This document shows, one piece after another, positions 42,601-53,631 of a stretch of DNA of 64,000 nt (the first letter of the stretch is position 1; each line of letters starts with the position of its first letter). The DNA lies in NCBI RefSeq assembly GCF_002078875.1, contig NC_034420.1:4463814-4527813 (forward strand). Reading direction: 5' to 3'. The notes under the pieces were generated by a model that saw only the letters and a program-made list of their open reading frames with translations, ran no database searches and was not told the DNA's origin. The position numbers were made by a program, and so were the translations under genes. The stretch is from Numida meleagris (Eukaryota; Chordata; Aves; Galliformes; Numididae).

Positions 42601-43784
42601 GCACATAGAAGAGCAGTCCCAAACAGCAGCCCCAACATCAGCACTGCCTGCAGAGCTCTCCCAGCTGTGGCTGCTGGGAACACCACTGAAGGCCTCTGCT
42701 CGGGGACTGCGCAAGGGGGTGGCTGGAGCCACTACCTGCCCCCTACTCCAGCTCTCGGCATCTTTTTAGCTGGCTATTATTCTGTACTAATCAAGTAAAG
42801 CAGACTAATAGCTTTCCTATTCAGACATAATTCATTATCCTTATTTACCCAAGCTGGCAAAGTTTAGAAAGATTATTCCTTCCAGCCTTTTTAATTACCA
42901 AAATTCTAGTTGCTTTAAAATACCATCGTCTCCCTTGAGTATTCAGTAGAGCTGAAGATCACCATGGCAATAAGAAAATGGTGCCAACGTTATCTTGGCA
43001 CTGACTGTCTACAGATCTCAGGAGACTTAGCACAGGAGAAAATGAACGCATGTAAAAGCAGGAGCTCACTCTCTAATGATTTTAATATACCTTCTATTTT
43101 CACTATCTTAGTGTTAAAGTTGAATTTAAAAAAAAAAAAACTTAGAAGCATATATTTTCATAATCAGACAAACAAAACAATTTATTTTCTCAAGGTGAAA
43201 TTCGTTTTACTTACACAAAAACCAAAGTCCTGCAGCGATTAGGTGGATATGTGTGAAAGTGTTGCCAAAGCACTGAAAGAAACAAAAACAATGCACAGGA
43301 AAACAAAACGATGAGCCCTGTAGATCCCTTTAGATCTTGGCTACGATTTGGGCATGCAGCAGGGCTTTTCTTTGAAGTCATAACATGGAGAAACCTATAG
43401 CTCTGTTGCCTGGCATAACCCGAACCCTAACCTTTTGTACGTTCAGTTAAACTGTGTAAGAGAAACAAGCAATATATTTTACTGGGATTATTTCATCGGC
43501 TATTATAATACACAACACAATCACACAAACATTTGTAGCACTAGAAATGAAAAGGCAGTGTACCACTGTGACTGCAGTGCTGCTCTGAACCTTGAAACCA
43601 GCCTTTATGGAAAGAGCTACCAGAGACCAGGAGTCTCCTGAAGGCCACGTACCACACAGACAACAGCGACAGCCCCTACCGAGAGAAACTACTGCTGAGC
43701 CACACAGCTTAAGACATAAACAAAGAACACCTTCCCTTCAAATTCACTACCGTGTCAGTACAACTGAAAGCATTCTTTTTCATG
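39678..43784. other. No gene recognised; unique sequence
   Basis: Includes a poly-T tract 41834-41848, A-rich tracts 42434-42458 and 43128-43140, and a GC-richer patch at 42540-42770. A pair of minus-strand pseudo-exons with strong acceptors lies at 42179-42249 and 43215-43272 (see findings). No identified coding exon. Confidence 0.5.
42434..42458. repeat. A-rich tract
   Basis: Two A-runs of about a dozen bases separated by one G. Confidence 0.7.
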
Positions 43785-44322
43785 AGGGCTGCTCTGAAAG
43801 TAATGCCTCCTACTTCATTATGTTGGCCCACGACATCAGAGGTGGATGTTGGTGGAATGGCAGCAGAGCTTGAACCTTCCCACCAATGCTCCATTACATG
43901 CTGTTGCCGTGTGACAGATGGCAGCAGAGATGCAGTATCTGACATGGAAATCCTTATGGATCAGAGATGTGTCACTGAATTACTCCATATGGAAACAATG
44001 GCACCCACTGACATTCACAGACACTTGCTGAATGTTTATGGAGACCAAACAGTGGATGTGGGCATAGTGAGGCAGTGGGAGGTGCATTTCACCAGTGGTG
44101 ACAGTGGCAGCGGGTCATCTCCATTGGTGCAGATCATTACGAGCGCGGCATGTAGGCTCTTGTTTATCACTGGCAAAAACGCACAGCTAATGGTGGAGAC
44201 TATGCTGAAAAAGAGTGTTTTGTAGCTGAGAATGTGCTCTACCGAGCACTGTTATTGTGCTCTTTGTATCTGTTGTAGTTTCCATGGAAATAAGTAGGAG
44301 GCATGATTTTTTGGAACAACCT
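43785..44322 (+). mobile_element. Galluhop-like mariner, internally deleted copy 2
   Basis: Seen: the left end GGGCTGCTCTGAAAGTAATG pairs in inverted orientation with the right end around 44297-44322 (AGGAGGCATGATTTTTTGGA then ACAACCT). The interior is the same as in the copy at 36.2 kb and in the same orientation: an intact-looking N-terminal DNA-binding segment joined directly to the transposase C-terminus. This copy is better preserved. About 540 bases compared with roughly 1.2-1.3 kb for a full mariner. It cannot transpose by itself but could have been mobilised in trans through its ends. Confidence 0.88.
43944..44225 (+). pseudogene. Mariner transposase remnant (N-terminal helix-turn-helix, catalytic core deleted)
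   Basis: The longest open frame in the window (43752-44225, 157 codons) owes its length to this remnant. From about 43944 it reads DMEILMDQRCVTELLHME, then APTDIHRHLLNVYGDQTVDV and RQWEVHFTSGDSGSGSSPL, the paired helix-turn-helix region typical of mariner transposases. After that the frame is wrong. The C-terminal motif HWQK..TANGGDYAEK appears in a neighbouring frame, so a deletion junction near 44120-44135 removed the three catalytic aspartates and shifted the frame. Inactive as an enzyme. Confidence 0.8.
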
Positions 44323-46849
44323 ACCTATGTTATTAAACCCTCCACTAGTACATTAAGTTCTTTTATGGTCAGCAAATGCGACAGAGGGAAAAATATACTA
44401 TGCCTCATTCAAATACCAGTAACACAAGAAAAGACAAAACCTGCACTAGTTAAAAGATGCATTCTAAATTTCAACGAAGAGTAAAATGCTGTGTTGCAAA
44501 CCCCAAAAGAGAGAATTAACTCCATTTAGTGTTAAGTGGGATAATCATTCAGAATAAGCAGACTTCATTGTGAAAAGAAAATGCCAATTCCTTCAATTGT
44601 CATTCTATAAATCTGGTTTCTAATTTGTATGTATTGTAACGTAGACAGAGAATAATTTTGCAAGTGGTTAATAGAAACGTATGCTTACATTTCTCTTAAG
44701 GAATTAAACAGAACATATTATAACATTGTTTTACTGAGCTGCTTTTGTTGTAGCAGTACTTCTGCTTAAGATGCATTTTGGGGAAGTAGGGAGCATGATT
44801 ATAGCTGCAAGGGGAAGGAAAACACTGACTCTTCCATCTCCCACACTCTGTGGTCAGGACACTGACATCAACTGTAGAGAAGTCATAAGGCACGTCTGGC
44901 TTTCACAGAGTCATAAGTGCCCAAAGAATTCAAGTCCCCCATTGGAATTAGAAACTTGCTTCAATGTGTGCCACTTGCCTCTCTGACAAATGCTAAAGCT
45001 ACCAGTTCACACCCGTTTACAAGTTCATTCACAAATTAAATTGAGTGTTTTAAAAAGCACACGTTCTGATCTTGATAGACTTTTCAGTAGAGTATCTCAA
45101 AAGGTTAGTCTTTTCATTACAAGGCAAGGAAGGAGTAAATACTAAAAAATTCTACACATGCCACACAAAATTATTGTTATCTGTTTAGTTGTAGTTCAAT
45201 ATACAGACGCCGTGATCACATTGCCAAAACTGCCGTTCAGTACAGGTCTGAAATACAATGCCAACACTGCAGAACGTGTTCTTACTTTGCAAAAGGGATA
45301 ATGCATTTCACAACGCTAAGGGAATGAGGAATACCACTCCCACTACTGAGCTGGAAAAGGCTTACTGCTTATATGAGCTAGTGAGAATGCTTCAGCATGA
45401 AATACAGCAAGTTGCACTTGGGAGAAATATGACTGGTAAAGGCAACGATCCTACGATTTCCACAATGAATAAGGTGATGCCATTTTGTAAATTACTGGGG
45501 ATTGACATCACACTGTTCAGCTAACCTGAAATCAGTAGGACTATGATTTGTACATCACTGTGAAAGGATGCTTAGCTGGTGACCAGTGCACAAAGAGTCA
45601 GGAGCTAATAATTACTTGTTATTTAGTAATGGAATTACATACGGATGGACCATTTTGCATACTCAAAATGTACGTATTTCAAATAAACATCCCTGGAAGA
45701 AAATCTGCCTAAACTCTTCAGGATGCAATGACTCTTCAACTGATCAATTTGAAATTGCAGCTTCTGCTGTCTGAAACAATGTGGGGTGGGAGGTAGGAGG
45801 AGGATGACATACTTCAAACTGCTTGGCCTCCTGACATTTGCTTAGCAGGCATTTTCATAAAAAGAACAGAAATGTCTCCTGGATTACAGTTAGAACAAAG
45901 CTAATCCTGACTCAGATAGCTTCTTGACTTTCCCCTGCATGCTTTATACCACTATCAGAAAATTGCAAGAAAGTATTAACTATTTTTAGACATTAAGCTC
46001 AACCTTTCAGGTTACTTGCATTCCCATAACAAGGCTCTATCATTCCCACACTGCTTATTTCAGACAGATCACCTTGCTTAGCTTTTGCAGACAAAATTAA
46101 TCAACCAAGTACACACAAAAGGGCACAATCTAGCTCTTTGAATATAAATAGATGCTGGAGGTCATGGTCCCCTGTGCATAACATTCATGCATTTTATTCC
46201 TTGATTCCTCATTCAAACCCACACAACTGAAACCATACCTGCAAATGCATCTTCCTCCCATTTGAAGTAAAGAACTATTTATTAACAGCAGTATGCAGAA
46301 AATTAATGTTAGCTGTAGAAAGTGCTTTTCAGCAGTCAAAACTTATTTTTTGAAAGGACTACATTCCTTTTTAGACTTCAGTCTTCATTTTGGGCTGAAT
46401 TCAAGCAAAAAAAAACAAACAAAAAAAAACCTGCTACCAAGCCCAGAGAAGACAAAATTTCAATTTAAAAGAATAATTTACAAGTGGAAGCAATGACTTT
46501 CCAGTAGTCAGATACACTATTTTATATTAGTACATGATGAAAACTAGATTGCATACTTTCTCCTAACTTATTAGCCTAGGGTTTAACAACTGACCCCTAA
46601 ACCTGCATGAAAGTTTTTTCCTTCATGACTATGAAATCCCTTACCTCTGTGTTGAATTTCCACCTCCCTTGAGTGCTTCCCCTAAGCACTGCATTTTTGT
46701 TTTACAGATTAAAATGAAAATACCACATGCTTTATTAGGTTCAGCTCTCCCATAATTTCATTTGGGTTAAGAGACTGATGTTGTTAGTCAACACAAAATG
46801 CAGCTCTTTGGCACAAATACTCTACTTGCTTGTTCACCCACCCCCACCT

Positions 46850-46960
46850 CTGTAGCATATGTCAAACGTTTACGCAATTTTATGTTGATTGCAGATTATT
46901 GTTTGTGCTGAATGTAAGGGGTCAGCTTTCCAGCAAACTGAGAACATATAATTGTTTTAA
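46850..46960. promoter_or_regulatory. Candidate conserved non-coding element (homeobox-type motifs)
   Basis: Contains TATGTCAAACGTTTACGC, TTTTATGTTGATTGCAG and TTATTGTTTGTGC. These words resemble HOX/CDX, PBX-like and FOX/SOX sites packed within 100 bases. Inference from texture only. Confidence 0.2.
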
Positions 46961-49559
46961 AGCTGTGTGTGGGTTGTTGTTTTTTTCTGTTTTTTAAGTG
47001 AGTTTAAGTTTAATGACAATGTATTTAAATAAAAATAAAACTCAGACTTCAAGAAAAAAAAAATGATAAGCATAAAATCTGTGCAAGCACTTTCCAGTAC
47101 ACAGTACATTCTAGAGCAGCAGTTTAGAAACTTATAAACAAAATTACACTAGTTCAGCTTTGAAAACAATGAAGTTCTAACAAGCTTCCTGTAAAACAGG
47201 CCTTGTACCAGCTATATTCCTAATAAGCTGTAGCACTGCAAAACCCAATCCTGTATGAAATAGAGGTTTCAAAGTAAAATCTGGATTTATCCTAGGAAGT
47301 AATCAAACCATGTCATGCTGATGCGTCATCAGCCAGAGAGCACAGTGGCTGAACCACACATGAACAAAATAGCATTAATCAAACTGAGTGAGGCTAAAAG
47401 CCTCAAACGTAACAGCAGTCAGATAACTCATGAATTACCAGTCATTACATCCCTGAAAAATTTTCTGTCTTCAGAGGTTCCCATCTCACTCTACTTAGTT
47501 TCTTGTGCATGCACTACGCTTTGCATCTGTACAGCACAGAATCAAACCCTTCTCACTCCTGTGAAGGTTGTCATGCGCATCTTCTTCACACAGAACTGTG
47601 AGCAAAACTCCTGTAATATTGCCCTTCATTATAACTTCATTATTAATATGGTTTGGATTGTTTCTGCAACATCCACGTAACATATACTACCTCACTCTAC
47701 CACCATCACCTAGGTCCTGTTGATTAGAGCAGGTTCATTCTGAGATTTGGTACAAAGCCATTTTCTAAAGTAAGCTGATTTCTGTTAGTAACCTCTCATT
47801 TCAAACTGCTTGGAAACGAGAAGGAAGTCCTCGCAATATTCAGATACTACATCATCATGAGGCAGGTTACAATGAGATTGGTAATTCCCCACTGCATGGA
47901 TCATACCTTCCCCACAGATTTCAGCACACGGCGCAACTAGACTTTGACCTACTGAGACATATGGACTCTGCCCAGTGTAAATGAAGGAGAGGTGGTTTCA
48001 GCAGGGAAATGGTTTGCTGACAAATTAGTTGATCTGGTTCCAGCTATAACACTGACCTACTTGTATAACATCCTGTAAGGCACTTAAATTTCACTGCTTC
48101 TTGTAAAAGAGAAAAAAAGAAAAAAAGATCTACTCCACAATCAAGAAACAGGGTCATTGTTTCCTAATTTCATTTTATACTTTGAGCAAGCAGGTTATCA
48201 AAGTGCAAGTTTTACAGCAAATGAATTCAGGCTTCATTCCAACACTGATCTTTCTACATGTGAGCAAGCATGTTGTAACAACTGCAAGGCCTCACAAGCT
48301 TAACTGAGGGAATTCTGAAAAAATAAATGATTCAGTGTCTATAAAGTATTCTGAATCACCAATGCTACTGTAAACATGTCTCTGTTTTACTTTCTGAGGT
48401 TATCAAACAAGCATTAAAAAATGCAGGTAGGACATAACAACTACGAACACGATCAGTACTCACAGCGCTCAAGAAAAAATAACCCATTTATTTCCCACTA
48501 GATCCTTCTCTAGCCCTTCTTAATATCTGCATGCAGGATCCTACCTATTCATAATGAAGTCAACTGTTGTGTTTATAGGCAACACCGTAGAAGAAGCAAA
48601 CAAAAACTTTAAAGAAAACATGAAAAGAAAAAAACCCCACACAATAAAAACAGGAAGACTGTAGTCCTTACAACCACTTTCTGATTTCTTAAAAAGTGAA
48701 GTAACTGCCTTGAAAAATAATTCTCGATGTTGTCATTTAAAAAGAAAAGTTTTAGCTAGAAACACTTCATGAATCAGAGTAAATCCAACTCGTTATGGCA
48801 CGCATATCAGTATTTTAGACAGTTTATCTAAGAAGTTACACTGGTAAGTCCCTCTCAAGTTATCTAGTAATATCTGCTCTGCATTTTTCCTTTTTTTTTA
48901 ATTCTGCTCTGAAATCAGACGCAAATTGCCTCGAGCATTTGCAATTTATCTCTCAAAAAATTCTCCACAAAACACACACACAAACATACTGACCTCAGTC
49001 TGCTGGAAGGTGGACAGAATCTGCATACATGATTTTTCTCTTCAACCTACTAAGCATTAATACTTAGCATTCCTTTGTACTGTGAACTTTTGGGAAATTA
49101 TTCCTCCATTAAGATGTACTATCACTAGAGCTAGTTTACACAGATCAAAATAAGCAACTATCATTCCACGTACAGAAGTTTCCCTCTCAACCACTTCCAC
49201 CACTATTTCTTTTCATTTCTTTGCCTTACCATTTGGTTAAAACTTTTCACGCTGTACATTTAAGAGGAAAGGAATAAAGTGCTTTCATCTTTTTGGAAAC
49301 CAGGTAGAGTATCAATGCAATTAAATAACTAAAAATATAATGATACTGACTGGAGAGGTATTTCAATATACCTCCTGGCAACTGAAAGCAACTGAAAACC
49401 CCTTCTGAACAACAGCCTACTTAGCACTTGCTTATTTATCAACTTATTCATTTCTATTCTGCTTATAAGGTGTTGGTAATGAAGGCAATTTCATGGTTCT
49501 TGGCTTTTTTTTTTTCCTTGTTGTTTTAGGTTTTTTGGGATGTGTGGTGGTGTTCTGAT

Positions 49560-49890
49560 TGAAGCTGCACTCCCCGCATTAAGGAAAAGACTCCCATGGA
49601 ATGATAAAGGACTCGCTGTAACACTATTACAGGAGATGAATTGCATTAACCCCTGCCCTTCCCCATTGTACTCTCTGCCCACTGGAAACAACAACAGAAT
49701 TACTAAAATCCCACACTCTCTAATGGGATGGTAATAGGATTCAGAGGCCATTAGGGTAAAGGCAATCCATATTTTACAGTTTAATAAGCTCTTGCTGAAG
49801 ATGCTGGATCTCTCTTCAAAGCCAACAATTACCGATTTAGTATTAACAAATCCACAACAACTGTCAAGACGGCAGAACGCATTCAAGATG
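49560..49890. promoter_or_regulatory. Candidate conserved non-coding element
   Basis: A 330-base non-repetitive block, open throughout on the minus strand, with TTAATAAGCTCTTGCTGAAG, CCAACAATTACCGATTTAG and ATTAACAAATCC words (SOX-, homeobox- and FOX-like). The ORF has no recognisable domain, so regulatory constraint is a better reading than coding. A cross-species alignment is needed. Confidence 0.22.
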
Positions 49891-52800
49891 AAGTCAGCAG
49901 CTTACGGTGACACTTTAAAATGGGTGTAGAAAAATGAAACCACGTAAATTGAAATAATTTGTAATTTTACAGTGATACTGGTTATTACTGTCATTTCAGA
50001 AATTCTTACATCCAAATGTCATGCTTACGCAAGTTTGCACGTAATTGTCTTCGAGTTCGGTAGTGTTTGTTTTGGAAAGCAAGCACTTTTGTCTTGTTAT
50101 CAAAACACACACCTCTTGTCACAGAAAAGTGTGGACGCAGATCTAGAAGAGACCAATCGGGTCACAACATGTACTTCTCCACAATCCTAAATAATCAGAC
50201 AATTCATTAATACTACGATTACCTATAAATGGCTTGCCTACTAGGCAGTAGATTCAAGGGCATACACCATTCTCCAAAAACATCCCTTGAAGTGTGGGGT
50301 GTAAAATATATACCTTATTCTGCCCACTGTTACCTTAATTGTCCTTTAAAAGTATATTTTATACATTCTTTAAAGGTTCATGTACTGAATATTGCCTCAG
50401 GTCCAGTATCACTGTATTTAAAATAATAGAACGTTGACAGTAAACAATAATCATTTCTTACCTGAGAGCTCATAGTCATATAAACACAGGAACACATAAG
50501 CCAAATAAAATATACATACACAAAATATCCGCAAAGCCTGCAGTCACTTCAAGCTGAGGAAATAACTGATTCTTAGCCATATGTTTTTAAATGCTCTGAC
50601 AATGCTTTTGTCACATTTTTCAACATTAATACATAGCCATTTACAATGGTAATCTTTCTCTTTCATTTATATCAATTTCCATTGGTCTTCTTCAATGTTA
50701 CAGATAAAAAAGCTCTCCAGCATTAATTCCAGCACGTGAAATAACTCTGCAAAGAAGGCCACTGTATCACATTCTGGGGGGCCTTACTATCTTCTTTGAA
50801 ATAGAAAACAAGCAGGTGTTCCCCAAGGTAGTGGCTCTCCAGACACTCATTGCCTAGTAAGACTGTCTCAGCAGTGCGTCCGAGGGAAACTGAATTTAGC
50901 CTTTCTTTCTTTCTATAAACGTTATCTTGCCCCTTGCTTCAAAGAGGTGCAGCCTTTGACTGAGAACTCGCCACATCATCTAAGAAAAGAAAGTCAGTCC
51001 CTGCAAAGTAGTAAGAAGGAACTAACAAGAACATCATTGTTTAAAGCCAAACTGACTGTATTTTTCTCTAGAATGGAGCGAAAGCACATTTCTTTACCAC
51101 ATGAGCAGCATCCCATCTCAGCGTGTCTGTCTCTAGGCAGGCAACAGAGGATGAGAGTCAGTTATGTTTAGCTGTGCAAGGGCAGCGCACCTAGACCTCT
51201 TTCATCCAGGCACTTTATCCAGTCTTTTGAGCTGCTCCTTTCCCATACTTGGATATCATTATTTCACACATCCACGTGGCTGATTTTCTCCAAACTTTTC
51301 TGTATATTTATGTGTACAGCCACCACGCTTCAATAAAGGCTGTGCATGCTTACTATTTATCAGAACATATTACCAATGAACATAAGCACAGCTTGCGCAG
51401 TTTATTTTAAAAGTATACGTTTAATGAAAATTTAGGGTTGATAAATGTTCTTGCTCTTGTGTAACTAGATACACTGAAGTATGAGCTCCATTTCCGTATT
51501 TCCTTTGCTTTGTCACATCTAATTCTTCAATAAAGTTTTGAGTACACTCAGAGAACAGTGGGACAAGAAAAACAAAAAAGCTTCCTGCAAGCATTAACTA
51601 TGCTTAGGTCACCATTAAAAAACACATTTCATAAACTGATTTGAAATATGTCGTCCAAAGAATCTAGAGATATCACAGAGATTTCTGAACCACAGCTTCC
51701 AAAGAAAACTAACCGAAATAACTAGAAACCAAGTAAAAAGGAAATCAGTGACTTAATTCTAGGACACTAATTGTATAGTAGGAATATCTTGCAATGCAAA
51801 AGAGAAGATAAGAAAGGAATCAAATGCTACTTGAATTGCCTTTATGAAGAGAAAAGCAAAGACCATACAAATTAATTTTTGAAGACCTGTGTACTTCATT
51901 TGCCACGCCCTTTCTTGCCTCTCTTCTATTCTTCAGCTCAGAGAATCATCGTTGTTTTAAATTTTCATGTGAGATATACAACTAACCACTAGAATCACAG
52001 AACTCCTTTTCCCTTGCAGCATGAATTAGAATTGGAAGCAGCTCCTTCGGAGACAAAGCTGCACTTCTGCTTAGTTTCTCAGAATAAAGTCAACTCACAA
52101 AATATTAAAAAAGTAAACAAAACTTGCAGCTTTCCGTAACAAATGATCAAAAGGTGTTTTAAAAAGATGAAGACTTCAGTCATAAGCGAACAGTTCCTTC
52201 CGAAGATTTCATTTTAGAAGAAGGTGAACAAGGATAAAATGACTAACTTTTTAAGGCTGACAAAGAGTAAACTGGGTAAGCATGAAAAGAGAGTGTGTTG
52301 TCTGTGCTGTATTCCTGGTCTGCTTAGCATTTGACATACGCTGTCTCAAAAGACCATTTTAATTCTTATTTCAGTCATTCCAGAATTCCTCTCAGAAAAG
52401 GTAAAAAGAAAGCGACACAATATAATCAACTATAATACAATAATCACGGTTTGGATTTCTGTCAAGTTTCTAACAATGAAAATGAGCATTTATCAGGAAT
52501 TTGCCTCAAACAAATAATTTGCACTCATTTCCGCAACAAGACAGACATGATTCTTCTTCTTTCAGCTCTTTGTTAACTCTGATTAATTACTTCACTTCCA
52601 AATTCCATTATCAACATACTCATTTTTTTCTAGGTAGCAACAACTGATACGCTGCATCTCCAAGTCTCATATTAGAAAGCTGAATATCTGCCCATTCCTT
52701 ACATTCTACTGACCTCTAGAGACTGTATGTATATATGTATGGTATGGATATCTTACTTTTGTGCATGTACGCATACTAGAGCAATATCACAGACAATCAT

Positions 52801-53582
52801 CTTCCAAGAAATCTGTGTGTAGTTTTTGATATTAAAGTTCTTACTCTAATCACAAATTGTTCTTAGAAACATCTTTTCTTTTGTTTTCTAGATATGAAGA
52901 ATCTCTTGCTATTTTTTTTTTATTTTTCTTTTCCTGTGTTTTTCTAACCCCAACACACCACGGTCTTTGTTCTCCATTATGTACAGAATTAAGCTACAAG
53001 TATGAATATTGAGACAATCCAGGTTTCGTTCAAGAATGAATAACTGCCAGGCGATGGAGCACCACACATTTTAAGTTCCTAGTTTTTGGAAAATAGTCGT
53101 TATTACATGCATAGAGAGAAGACAAATCTCTCAACTCAGTATCAACAATGCTCCTCTCCAGCACATTCCAAATGATAACATCTTGCAGCAGTTCCCTTGT
53201 CTCCATTTTGCTGCCAAAGAAAAAACTGTACACAAGCCTGTGTTTGCTTTGACATTTAGATGAAACAGAAAGAGCTGCAGGAGTTGAATTTGTCAGAAAA
53301 AAACTATTCAAAATAGACATTAATTCAATAATAAAGAGAAACGAGGGGAACAGAAAATACTGTGTTACCCCACAATGATGTTAGCATAGCCATCCCTTGG
53401 TAACATCGTGTGGTCAAGTATAAGAAAAAGCATTACCACCAATATACACAAAATTAACACTTGAAATATAAAAGGCATATTTTCCAACAGAAAATAGTTT
53501 GTATTAAGTTTCAGATCAAAATATCTCAAAAATATACAAGGTTTTTTTCTAGTACCACTACTGCTTTATAGAGAAGGGGCTT

Positions 53583-53631
53583 CTTTTTTTTTCTTTTTTC
53601 TTTTTTTTGGGGGGGTAGGGGGGGTGGGGGG
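53583..53631. repeat. Poly-pyrimidine tract followed by a G-quadruplex-prone G-run
   Basis: T-rich tract 53583-53608 (with C breaks) runs directly into three long G-runs: 53609-53615 (7 G), 53618-53624 (7 G) and 53626-53631 (6 G), separated by TA and T. The long runs can supply four or more GGG stacks, so an intramolecular quadruplex is possible on the plus strand. Confidence 0.8.

Larger units (their letters stand above)
44323..53582. other. No gene recognised; unique sequence with probable regulatory blocks
   Basis: Non-repetitive. The 131-codon minus-strand ORF at 49491-49886 has no recognisable domain and overlaps a block that looks conserved for non-coding reasons. A short segment at 46850-46960 is rich in homeobox-type words. 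A strong acceptor/donor pair brackets 30 bases at about 45289-45318 on the minus strand. No transposon or RNA gene seen. Confidence 0.5.

Noticed and set aside
44696..44893. Minus-strand ORF with strong acceptor TTTTCCTTCCCTTGCAG at about 44806
   Set aside because: Two frames are equally open and the donor TCA|GTAAAA is weak. Phase conflicts with the 45289-45318 candidate next to it.
45289..45318. 30-base minus-strand micro-exon with strong acceptor and AAA|GTAAGA donor
   Set aside because: Too short to support without transcripts. Such pairs are expected by chance in a pyrimidine-rich 64 kb region.
49491..49886. 131-codon minus-strand ORF as a gene
   Set aside because: No domain, no plausible start context or splice structure, and composition like its surroundings; treated as a possible regulatory block instead.
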